NCBI GenBank assembly: GCA_009731375.1
Contig: BJOX01000009.1
Span: 1,020,497 to 1,041,260, forward strand
Source of the DNA: Paulinella micropora
Lineage: Eukaryota; Cercozoa; Imbricatea; Euglyphida
Length of the DNA stretch: 20,764 nucleotides
Reading direction: 5' to 3'
A program made the translations under genes and the position numbers. The notes beneath the pieces are model-generated. The model worked only from the letters and a program-made list of their open reading frames with translations, was not told where the DNA came from and did not search any database. This document shows, piece by piece, positions 1-8,348 of the stretch (positions are counted from its first letter, which is position 1; the number at the start of each line of letters is the position of its first letter).

Positions 1-187
1 AGGGAGTACATAGGCCATCGGTCCTTTCCATGGGCTGATTGGTATAAAGCTCCTAGAGTAATGTTCTATGCTGTCACTTCCTTTATTCCACCGATTGGTG
101 TGGAGACTTTCCTTATGGAATGGAGGACTGGATGCACATGGCCTTTTGGCTCAGCAATTGGCAGGAGATACACTATTATTATTATAA
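1..187. other. unique sequence, nothing recognised
   Basis: Non-repetitive sequence at the window edge, before the microsatellites begin. Kinase exons lying 5' of the exon at 1172 would be expected somewhere to the left. I looked for kinase subdomain VIII-IX motifs (APE, DxWxxG) in the forward frames and found none. It is probably intron or intergenic sequence. Confidence 0.4.
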
Positions 188-291
188 TTTTTATTTATTT
201 ATTTATTTATTTATTTATTTTCTTTATTTATTTATTTATTTATGTATGTATGTATGTATATATGGTTGTATGTATGTATGTATGTTTGTAT

Positions 292-390
<99 letters not shown>

Positions 391-411
391 TTTCTTTATT
401 TCTTTATTTCT

Positions 412-450
<39 letters not shown>
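188..450. repeat. (TTTA)n microsatellite with a (GTAT)n patch
   Basis: About 260 bp of TTTA tetranucleotide. A GTAT patch lies at about 243-290 and TTTC variants near 390-412. It reads as Leu-Phe-Ile-Tyr repeats in open frames, which are not genes. Confidence 0.95.
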
Positions 451-588
451 TGATCATGATTATGATTATGATTATGATTATGATTATGATTATGATTATG
501 ATTATGATTATGATTATGATTATGATTATGATTATGATCATGATTATGATCATGATCATGATCATGATCATGATCATGATCATGATCA

Positions 589-590
<2 letters not shown>
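451..590. repeat. (ATTATG)n hexanucleotide array passing into (GATCAT)n
   Basis: The hexamer ATTATG is repeated from about 455 to 536. The array then changes to the self-complementary hexamer GATCAT (about 535-590). It joins the TTTA array on the left and the ATT array on the right without unique sequence between. Confidence 0.95.
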
Positions 591-1110
<520 letters not shown>

Positions 1111-1171
1111 TTCATCATTGTTGTTATAGTAATTCTTGTTATCGTTGCGTTGTTTGCTTGCCGCCGCCCAG

Positions 1172-1271
1172 TGTGCCATCGCTGGACACTTTGGAGCCTG
1201 CGGAGCGTGCCTTGCTTCAGAAGTGGCTGCAGCAGAACCCCCAGAAACGCTCCACCATCCCCGAGCTGCTG
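1172..1271 (+). CDS. exon: kinase subdomain XI
   Basis: Acceptor CCGCCGCCCAG before 1172; donor GT at 1272. One base completes a codon from the previous exon, followed by 33 codons beginning VPSLDTLEPAERALL and ending KRSTIPELL. In kinases this helix contains an invariant Arg (here KRST), and TTK/Mps1-like kinases have a comparable IPELL. It cannot be a whole gene. The frame downstream of 1271 runs into the (GT)n repeat and a stop, which supports splicing at 1271. Confidence 0.65.
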
Positions 1272-1553
1272 GTCTGTGTGTGTGTGTGTGTGTGTTAGTC
1301 TTCACCATGGCCATCCCCTACCTGCTGGTCTGTGTTTGTGTGTGTGTGTGTGTGTGTGTTTGTGTGTGTGTGTTAGTCTTCACCATGGCCATCCCCTACC
1401 TGCTGGTCTGTGTTTGTGTGAGTGTGTGTGTGTGTGTGTGTTTGTGTATGTGTTAGCTATTACGTTTGCCATCACCGAGCTGCTGATCTGTGTGTGTGTG
1501 TGTGCGTTTGCGTATCTGTTATTTACTACCCTGGCCATGACCGAGCTGCTGCT

Positions 1554-1624
<71 letters not shown>

Positions 1625-2368
1625 ACCTACCTACCTACCTATCTATCTACCTATCTACCTACCTACCTACCTACCTACCTACCTATCCTACCTATCCTAT
1701 CTATCTATCTATCGATGACTGCTCTTGTGCTTTCCAGGCTCTTGATCATGCGCTAGTTTGCTTTGTTGCCATTCAGTATTTTTCACTTTGTTTGGGCCTT
1801 GTCCATTCAGTATTTTTCACTTTGTTTGGGCCTTGTAACATTAATTTTTCTCTTTTTTTTTTCTAGCTTGTGAAAATTAATTTTTACATTTTTTTCTTGT
1901 TGCTTTTTTTTAATTGTCCGTCCCGTCATTGATTTAATTTGTTGTCTTGTGTTTGAAAGGGTGCTCCGTTCTTTATGGAAGCAGAAATGGAATTGTCCCA
2001 GCAAATGCAACGGCGAGAGGTGACGAGAAAAAGCGCGCTCTGCCTTGCCACTTTGCCTTGCACAGCCACGTTCTTGCACGTATTCTGGGTTCATAGTGAC
2101 TGCCACTGTGAGCTTTTCTAGGCTTTTAGGGAATTCAGTGACTGCCGCCTCTTGCATCCTGCGTCTGCGATGAACCACACCCCCCCCCCCCCCCCCCCCC
2201 CCCCCCCCACCCCACCCCCGCCCCCCCNNNNNNNNNNNNNNNNNNNNNNNNNNNNNNNNNNNNNNNNNNNNNNNNNNNNNNNNNNNNNNNNNNNNNNNNN
2301 NNNNNNNNNNNNNNNNNNNNNNNNNNNNNNNNNNNNNNNNNNNNNNNNNNNNNNNNNNNNNNNNNNNN

Positions 2369-2451
<83 letters not shown>

Positions 2452-2503
2452 AGCGAGGACAACAAGGCTGGGCTGATAACAGAGCCTATTGAGCCTTAGT
2501 AGC

Positions 2504-2547
<44 letters not shown>

Positions 2548-2586
2548 AAGTAGTAGTAGCACTACTACTACCAGTAGTATCAGTAA

Positions 2587-2635
<49 letters not shown>

Positions 2636-2686
2636 CGTGGTAGTAGTATTAGTAGTAGTACCACTAGTAGTAGTAGTAGTAGTAGC

Positions 2687-2724
<38 letters not shown>

Positions 2725-2763
2725 CAGTAGTAGTAGTAGTAGTCGTGGTAGTCGTGGTAGTAT

Positions 2764-2800
<37 letters not shown>

Positions 2801-2804
2801 CGTG

Positions 2805-2868
<64 letters not shown>

Positions 2869-2986
2869 CAGTAGCAGCAGCAGCAGCAGCAGTAGTAGTA
2901 CTAGTAGTAGTACTAGTAGTAGTACTAGTAGTAGTAGTAGTAGTAGTAGTAGTCGTAGTAGTATTAATAGAAGCAGCAGCAGTAGC

Positions 2987-3024
<38 letters not shown>

Positions 3025-3030
3025 CAGCAA

Positions 3031-3097
<67 letters not shown>

Positions 3098-3269
3098 CAG
3101 AAGTAGTAGTCAATTGTAGTATATATAATTTAGTAGTAGTTAGTAGTAGTAGTTAGTAGTAGTAGTTAGTAGTAGTAGTTAGTAGTAGTAGTTAGTAGTA
3201 GTAGTTAGTAGTAGTAGTTAGTAGTAGTTAGTAGTAGTAGTTAGTAGTAGGAGTAGTAACAGTAGTAGC

Positions 3270-3330
<61 letters not shown>

Positions 3331-4524
3331 CTTTTAAACAAGGAAACTTTCGTTGTCTGTTTGCCTTGAATTTGAGTTAAAGACTCTACTCACGCTCGCA
3401 GCAGATTTCTTTTGTTTCGGTCACAACCTTACAGTGTGGTCAGGTTACTGAGAAAAACACATCTTCGGATCACCAAATTTGTCGTGTTTTTCGGGCTGGC
3501 CCGGCCTGGCTCGCCTGCAAAACTCGTTGAACTTGTGGCTTGCATAGTCATAACACACCTTCGACTGCAACTTTCTTGACTTGTGAAAATTTCAAGAATG
3601 GTTGGATGTGTGCGTGTGTGTATGTGTGAATGGGCGCGGGCCGGGGGGAGAGGAGGGGAAGGGGGGCGGTCCGTGTGTATGTATGTGTGTGCTGTGTGTT
3701 GTGCTGCGCTGTGTTGTGTCAGGCGGAGCTGCAGCAGCTGCAGGGCGAGCCTCGCCAGTGCTGCACCTGCGGGGACGACTTCTTCCAGGCGGACGGGCTA
3801 GACTGTCCCGCCAATCAGCCTGCGCACTTCGCCTGTGCCGCCTGCTTGTCTGGCCACGTGCAAGCCGAATCGCTCAAGGAGATGGACCAGCTGCGCAAGG
3901 CAGAAGGAAAGGTCTGGTGCCCGCTGCGCCTGCACGGCTGCGAAGCAAAGCAGCCCTACGAGATGGGTCTGCTGGCCTCCCGCGTCACTCCCGAAGCCTT
4001 CCAAGCCCAGATCGAGGCGATTCGGAAAGTACAGGAGCAAAAGCTTTCCCAGGACCTGGAGGCGCGGTACACGCAGCAGCTGAAGGAGGAGATGGAGCGC
4101 TATGAACGGCTGTCGGCTGAGCAAAGGCAGGTGCAACAGGCCCGCGTATGGATTCAAGAGGAGCTCTTGACGCTCAAGTGCCCCAGGCCGAACTGCCGAA
4201 GAGCTTTCGTCGACTTCGACGGCTGCTTCGCTTTAACCTGTGGGCTTGTGGCTGGGGGTTCTGCGCTTGGTGTTTGGAAGACTGTGGGGAAGATGCGCAT
4301 ACCCACGTCGCCCGCTGCAATGCCAACGCAGCGCCGGGCAGACAGGTTTACTCACCTTGCCCTTGTTCGAGCAAGCGCAAAATGCTCGCAGGGAGCGCTT
4401 GGTCAGGGAGTATTTGCGCACCTTGGGCGGTGCGGAGCTGCAGAGAAAGGTGGTGGACGCGGTGCGGCCTAGCCTCACACAGCTGGGGCTGCAGCAGCTG
4501 GCAAGAGGCCACTTGCGCGATTAA
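1172..4524 (+). CDS. protein kinase / RING / RBR-like ubiquitin ligase fusion, 3' part (spliced, frame-broken)
   Basis: Model: exons 1172-1271, 1960-2019 and 3723-4524; the 5' exons lie outside the window. Exon 1 starts in phase 2. The other junctions are phase 0, with AG acceptors and GT donors. The product ends a kinase domain (KRSTIPELL, then GAPFF, equivalent to the usual HPFF), then a helix, a RING-like Cys/His region, a charged helical linker and a C-terminal Cys cluster with FDGC and FCAWCLEDCG. Known: in RBR ligases the RING2/Rcat domain carries a catalytic Cys in a similar GGC position. Inferred: a kinase-linked E3-like protein. The introns hold (GT)n, (ATCT)n, poly-C, the N gap, (AT)n and (AGT)n. 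Two frame breaks near 4242 and 4350 mean it is either a recent pseudogene or contains sequence errors. From memory, similar kinase plus Cys-rich C-termini occur in protist predicted proteins; a search is needed. Confidence 0.65.
1253..1557 (+). repeat. exon-end plus (GT)n minisatellite, five copies
   Basis: The end of the kinase exon (CCATCCCCGAGCTGCTG) followed by a (GT)n tract recurs, with changes, at five places. The CTGCTG ends are at 1271, 1327, 1405, 1485 and 1551, so periods are 56, 78, 80 and 66 bp. Copies 2 and 3 keep the GT after CTGCTG, copy 4 has AT and copy 5 has CT. Only the first copy is preceded by the full exon. Confidence 0.8.
1551..1711. repeat. (ATCT)n / (ACCT)n microsatellite
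   Basis: ATCT tetranucleotide to about 1620, then ACCT variants with two 9-bp TATCCTACC-type interruptions, then ATCT again. It lies in the intron between the kinase exon and the GAPFF exon. Confidence 0.95.
1769..1836. repeat. perfect 34-bp tandem duplication
   Basis: A 34-bp unit beginning CCATTCAGTATTTTTCAC occurs twice back to back (1769-1802 and 1803-1836) with no mismatch. It is intronic in the kinase-RBR gene model. Confidence 0.95.
1960..2019 (+). CDS. exon: end of kinase domain and linker helix
   Basis: Twenty codons between a TTTGAAAG acceptor and the donor GT at 2020, phase 0 at both ends. They read GAPFFMEAEMELSQQMQRRE. Joined to IPELL this gives PELL-GAPFF, matching the usual end of a kinase domain (ELLxHPFF), and the Glu/Gln-rich helix runs straight into AELQQLQ of the next exon. 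The exon is short and unsupported by transcripts, but both the phase and the expected motif fit. Confidence 0.6.
2179..2227. repeat. poly-C tract beside an assembly gap
   Basis: Almost pure C with a few A and one G, ending at the N run. Its true length is unknown. Confidence 0.9.
2228..2368. other. assembly gap (141 N)
   Basis: A run of N between poly-C and (AT)n, inside the intron between the exons at 1960-2019 and 3723-4524. An additional exon hidden here cannot be excluded, although the flanking exons already join in phase. Confidence 0.99.
2369..2448. repeat. (AT)n microsatellite
   Basis: Eighty bases of pure AT directly after the N gap. Confidence 0.98.
2495..3105. repeat. (AGT)n array with AGC, CGT and ACT variants
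   Basis: About 600 bp of AGT trinucleotide with interspersed AGC, TGG/CGTGGT and ACT units. It reads as poly-Ser or poly-Val in + frames and poly-Leu in - frames. The presence of TAG in one frame and the lack of any flanking exon structure mark it as intronic repeat. Confidence 0.95.
3130..3329. repeat. 13-bp minisatellite then (AGT)n
   Basis: The unit AGTAGTAGTAGTT (13 bp) repeats from about 3134 to 3245, with one or two shortened units. After a short variable stretch it returns to plain AGT up to 3329. The extra T sets a register different from the AGT array to the left. Confidence 0.9.
3435..3541 (+). repeat. diverged hairpin element, copy 1
   Basis: This stretch matches the reverse complement of 4937-5064: both contain, in order, GTGGTC, GAGAAAA, CTTCGG, CCAAATT, CGTGTTTT, CGGGCT and GGCTCGCC. 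It can itself fold, pairing about 21 of 31 positions between 3475-3505 and 3505-3535. It lies in the intron just before the RING exon. Confidence 0.65.
3723..4524 (+). CDS. exon: RING-like and RBR/Rcat-like zinc-binding regions, frame-broken
   Basis: Starts after TTGTGTCAG at 3722 in phase 0. RING-like region about 3759-3960: CCTC, then HFACAAC, then WCPLRLHGC. Charged helical linker about 3990-4165 (QLKEEMERYERL). C-terminal Cys cluster about 4176-4320: KCPRPNC, FDGC at 4224-4226 (candidate catalytic Cys position), LTC, then CGWGFCAWCLEDCG and HTHVARC in another frame. The tail FEQAQNARRERLVREYL lies in a third frame and stops at TAA 4522-4524. The frame changes at 4242-4246 and 4345-4363 each equal one missing base. 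A 26-bp GT-AG segment (4346-4371) would also fix the second, but it is very short and would remove a conserved-looking Phe-Glu. Confidence 0.75.
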
Positions 4525-4621
4525 AGCCAAGCTTCTTGTCTAGATATCTGCTGCTAGTTAGAACTTCGTTGCCAGCCTGAGGACCTTGTAGATACAGCTG
4601 AAGTCATTGACGGCTTGCATC
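4525..4621 (+). other. probable 3' UTR of the kinase-RBR gene
   Basis: Unique sequence after the stop codon, before the (AT)n array. No AATAAA polyadenylation signal is visible. Confidence 0.4.
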
Positions 4622-4624
4622 GTG

Positions 4625-4631
4625 TGATATA

Positions 4632-4684
<53 letters not shown>

Positions 4685-4710
4685 ATGCATACATACATAC
4701 ATACATACTC

Positions 4711-4774
<64 letters not shown>

Positions 4775-4806
4775 GCATACATACATACATACATACATAC
4801 ATACAT
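4625..4806. repeat. (AT)n, (ATAC)n, (CTTA)n, (ATAC)n compound microsatellite
   Basis: AT dinucleotide to about 4680, ATAC tetramer to about 4708, CTTA tetramer to about 4745, then ATAC again to 4806 with a few ATGC changes. Confidence 0.95.
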
Positions 4807-4936
4807 GTTCACCGTTTGCACTTACTTACTCACAGTGACATTGCTAAACGCATTCAAGGGGCATCATCGTCTACGTCTGCTTTTATCGTGTTTTTCCTCC
4901 ACATTCACTTAGCATAGGACAAGAGAATAGTATATT

Positions 4937-5064
4937 CTGCGTCGAGGCACAAATTCGACGTGTTCTGTGGGCGAGCCGGGCCGGCGAGCCCGCAAAACAC
5001 GTCGAATTTGGCGAGCCGAAGACGTTTTCTCGGTAGCGGCCGTAGCCTGACCGTCGGACCACAT
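4937..5064 (-). repeat. hairpin element, copy 2, with 30-bp arms
   Basis: Arms 4950-4979 and 4981-5010 are inverted copies matching at 26 of 30 positions, with one base (4980) between: CAAATTCGACGTG at the outside and GCCGG at the centre. The whole segment is homologous, inverted, to 3435-3541. The two copies therefore flank the RING exon in opposite orientation. Confidence 0.85.
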
Positions 5065-5081
5065 TATTAGGTTTTATTAAG

Positions 5082-5222
5082 AAGTATTTTATTCGGGTAA
5101 CATGGGGTAACGGTAATATGGGTAACAGCTCTGGGGGAAATCGGGGAAGTGGTAAGTATTTTATTCAGTAACATGTGGTAACGGTAATATGGGTAACGGC
5201 TTTGTGGGAGATGGGGAAGTAC
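5082..5222. repeat. 72-bp tandem repeat, two copies plus a decayed third
   Basis: Units 5082-5153 and 5154-5222 share AAGTATTTTATTC, GGTAACGGTAATATGGGTAAC and GGGGAAGT. A weaker third unit follows to about 5279, keeping GAGTAATATGG and GGGCAACGGC. GGTAAC and its variants also repeat inside the unit. Confidence 0.85.
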
Positions 5223-6426
5223 TAAGTGGCGGGTTCGAGTAATATGGCGTATAAGTAATGGGCAACGGCTTTATTCAGGCTTGCGGGAACTGATATTACT
5301 CGAGAACACTTACCACTTCATGATGACTGGTACCTGTACTATCGGGCGACGGGTGGGGCCGGGGCGGGTCGAAGTGTTGGCGAATGGCCTAACCGTTGAA
5401 GTTACTCAAACTTGACTTGAAATCTTACGCAGTGTAAGTGTTGGCAAATGGTCCAACTTGAAATATTGTTTAATACATTAACACGAGTACGGCGACGACC
5501 GGAAGTCACTCAGGTTCGTATTTGCATTCTATCTCGAGGTTGGTCGGCGGCGGTGTAAGTTCGGCTTCTCGTGCGCATAGGGGTGAGCGCGCTCCGGCGG
5601 GGGGGGGAGAAGTGTCAGAGTTAGACTCGCCGCGCCGCTGGCAAGGGCCGGCTCATAACCTACCGTGCCTGGACAACGAGACTCCCGGGTCGAACTTTAT
5701 TATACTTTATTAGAGATATTAATATATATGAGTGACTATTAATATATACAGTGGCATACTCAACACGGACGGTCCGAGCCCCTTAGCGGGCGGCCACAAC
5801 CCCCGGCAAACCGTCCGCCAAACTTGAAGCAGGTTTTGAATTCACCACCGTTACACTTAGAGTGATATAGGTAAAATATGTCCTGAATTCAACTGACGGT
5901 CCGGGGGCAGCCGGATGATTAGGGCCCGGGTGGGCCGGTATGACTAAATACATTATTAATAAATTGTCCGAGCCCATTGAGCCCCAGACATTCGGGCCGG
6001 CCAAAACATGATGGGGCCCCAAGGTCGGGCGGGGGCCGCGCCCAGGCGTTGTGGGCCGGACCGTCCGCTCTGGACTCGAAAAGGTCAGCGGTACAAGGTA
6101 AGTTTTTTTTTTTTTTTTTTTTTTTTTTCAACTGTCTGGTTGCAAAGTTGATGGTCAATAGAAGAGATAGTACTCCTACCCAAACCAGTAGTGGGAGCAT
6201 GGGATCCGTAACTTAACCGATAACCTCAGGGGTGTCGAGGCACAAGGCAAGAGTATTTGGGGAAGTGGAAGCGTTTGGCCCAAAAGCGTGGCTGCCCGCT
6301 AGGATCTGTGCGTATCCTACCTCTCGGTCATGGGATACACGACGTGGTATGTAGGAGAAAGCATGAGGAACAGATATGAGGGAGGGAAAGGGAGTGTAGA
6401 AGGGAAGATAACTTGAAGAAAAACCG
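5223..6426. other. intergenic, no gene seen
   Basis: Unique, locally GC-rich sequence. Small internal echoes are present: AAGTGTTGGC(A/G)AATGG at 5372 and 5436, and TATTAATATATA at about 5717 and 5738. A 26-base poly-T lies at 6103-6128. Reading frames are short and protein-unlike on both strands. Confidence 0.6.
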
Positions 6427-6880
6427 GAACTATATAATGTTCTAACTTGGCACCGGGAAGTGTAGTTTTTGGTCTCCTGGTCGTAAATCTTCATCGGGTC
6501 CCATCGTGGGCTGCGACGTTCCGGGAGGGGCTTCATCGTAGACTGGTCCAACTAGCGGGGCGCCACCGGGAAGGGTCGTCTCTGGTCCTGCTGACGTTCT
6601 CCTGGTCGTAAATCTTCATCGGGTCACATCGTGGGCTGGGACGTTCCGGGAGGGGCTTCATCGTAGACTGGTCCAAGTAGCGTGGAGCCACACACACACA
6701 CACGATCGCGAGACCCGGAACGATATAGTATTCTAACACCGGGAAGAGTCGTCTCTGGTCCTACTCGCGATCTCCTGGTCGTAAATCACCAGCGGGTTCC
6801 CTTGGACTGCAAAGCCGCTACACCAGGAGGGAGAGAAAGTGAGGGGAGGCTTCGTCGTAGGCTGAAAGAGCTTGAACGCC
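6427..6880. repeat. about 125-bp tandem repeat, three diverged copies
   Basis: CTCCTGGTCGTAAATC occurs at 6474, 6599 and 6772. Each is preceded by CACCGGGAAG and GTCTCTGGTCCT-like sequence and followed by GGGAGGGGCTTCATCGTAG or a variant. The second interval is longer (173 bp) because of a (CA)n stretch and about 45 extra bases at 6688-6735. Possibly terminal or subterminal repeats of a mobile element; no coding content is seen. Confidence 0.8.
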
Positions 6881-7427
6881 CGGAGGATCAGGTATCGATA
6901 TATGGGTGTCGAAGAATCCGGTAACAATATTGGGTGTCGAAGGGGGGTCGGGAGCCGTGAAAAATCTGTGCTGGTGGCACGACGGGAAAGGGAAAAGGAT
7001 AGGCCTGATTCCTCAAAGTGGAGTTGGAGCCGGTTTGAAAAAAATTTGAAGAAAGAGAATAGTCTTTAACTACAGGGAGACAATTCAAATTTTGCACGAG
7101 AGTCGAGTGCCTTGATCTTGAGGTCGGTGGTATAGAGTGCATACTTGGCACGAGGCAAGGTCCCTGCAGCTGGTATAGAGTGTAGAGCCCTGGCCTGGGT
7201 GAAGGACACAAGACGGGGGAAGATTCCACAGGCTGAGATGTCGGGCACGGGGGTCGGAAGACTCACTGGCTGGCAGTCTCGACTCCCTTGTCCCGGACTT
7301 GGCCGACCGACAACCCCCGAGACCGCTAGGCGTGCGATGATTCTTGCCCAGACTTGTCCGGTGGGACTGGAGGACACAGTCTCTTCATTGAACCTGTTGG
7401 GATGACCCTGGTAAACCCTGTCGGTGT
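6881..7427. other. intergenic, no gene supported
   Basis: Open frames exist on both strands (7145-7405 + and 7066-7488 -) but neither shows a recognisable domain and they overlap each other. The phrase TGGTATAGAGTG occurs twice (about 7128 and 7172). It may be the 3' flank of the decayed element described for 7428-9366. Confidence 0.45.
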
Positions 7428-7960
7428 TTACCTCGTGGCGTCTGCACTGTGAATGAATTTCCAAGCCTGGAGGAATGTGTCGTGGCAAATCTTGGTCATC
7501 CCGCTGATAATGTCATGTATTACAGCTTTCGATAGGACAAAGCGGAGTTCATTGTACGTTTTTTCGGAGATATATCCTTTTGATCCTATTGCTATCACAA
7601 TGATGCTTGTGTCATGTTGCGTCCCCTCAGCCTTTGGTGGTGGAACGCGACTTGCAGTTGTTCATATCTATGGTCATAGATGGCTCTTGGGTTATATCCC
7701 CACGCCCGGGTTGCTGTCCACGGAATGGAGGGCCACGTAACCGGAGGGTCTTCTCATCTGTCGGAAATGGGGTCCTTGGGGATGTATGGAGGGCTAATAA
7801 ATGGCGAGGGCAGGGCAGGTACGGTCCGTGAGGTGCCGTAACCAGTGACGACCAGTGGCTTGGGCCACCCTCACGTCTGTCCCTTGGAGCTCCTGAGCCT
7901 TGTATGTGAGCATCCTCCATGCCAACGATGAAAGCCTGATCCATTCCGCTTATCGGGAAG
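7428..7960 (-). pseudogene. decayed coding segment, possible retroelement C-terminal tail
   Basis: On the - strand the segment about 7620-7428 reads as smooth protein (SIIVIAIGSKGYISEK, then FVLSKAVIHDIISG, then FLQAWKFIH) and ends at a TAA. Further 5', protein-like pieces alternate between frames with stops between them (MDQAFIVGMED; LTYKAQELQGTDVRVAQAT). The pattern of hydrophobic strand, G-(S/A)-(K/R)-G, helix resembles the region that follows the reverse transcriptase in some non-LTR retrotransposons. That resemblance is from memory and weak. It is collinear with the Ulp1-like remnant upstream, so both may belong to one dead element. Confidence 0.3.
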
Positions 7961-8093
7961 GATTATTCAGGGTCGTAGCAAACGTGAGCCATGGCCTCTT
8001 CTTCTCTTCCTTTTCCGTCTCCTTACTCTCAGGAGAGGAGGAAGGGGGGGTGCTATGTATTCGTCCTTGAAGCTGCTGCGTCGTTGGGGCCCC

Positions 8094-8348
8094 TTAAGCT
8101 CGCTGGGTATCCCTGGTCCAATGTGGATGTTCAGGGCGGTGGGGGTTTGCAGATGTCGTAGCCGGATGTGTCTCCGCCAGGTGGTTGGCATTCTGGGCTG
8201 CGTCTCCCTTACTGCCAGTGCCAGCGCCAGCTCTGGCTTTCCCCTGCCTTTCTCCTTTAATTCTCTTTTCATTTTCGTCGTCCTCCTCCACATCCGAGTT
8301 TTCCCCCTTCGGGGGACGTTTCTTTCGTTTGACTCGCTCAGTCAAGAA
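8094..8348 (-). pseudogene. charged linker downstream of the Ulp1-like domain
   Basis: In the same frame as the Cys-box segment, immediately after the TGA at 8351-8349. It encodes a basic stretch (ERVKRKKRPPKG, nuclear-localisation-like) followed by an acidic stretch (DVEEDDENEK) and a low-complexity Ala/Gly tail. The TGA is either an inactivating mutation or the true end of the protease. Confidence 0.4.

Noticed and set aside
1738-1760. Exon after TGCTTTCCAG reading ALDHALV as the kinase end
   Set aside because: It adds residues where none are expected and then runs into the duplicated 34-bp segment. The GAPFF exon at 1960 fits the kinase end and joins the RING exon in phase.
2489-3119. Poly-Ser and poly-Val frames in the (AGT)n region
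   Set aside because: Pure repeat without unique flanking coding sequence. It lies between a donor at 2020 and an acceptor at 3722.
3130-3250. CRISPR-like regular repeat
   Set aside because: The 13-bp units have no spacers and derive from the AGT array. The genome is eukaryotic.
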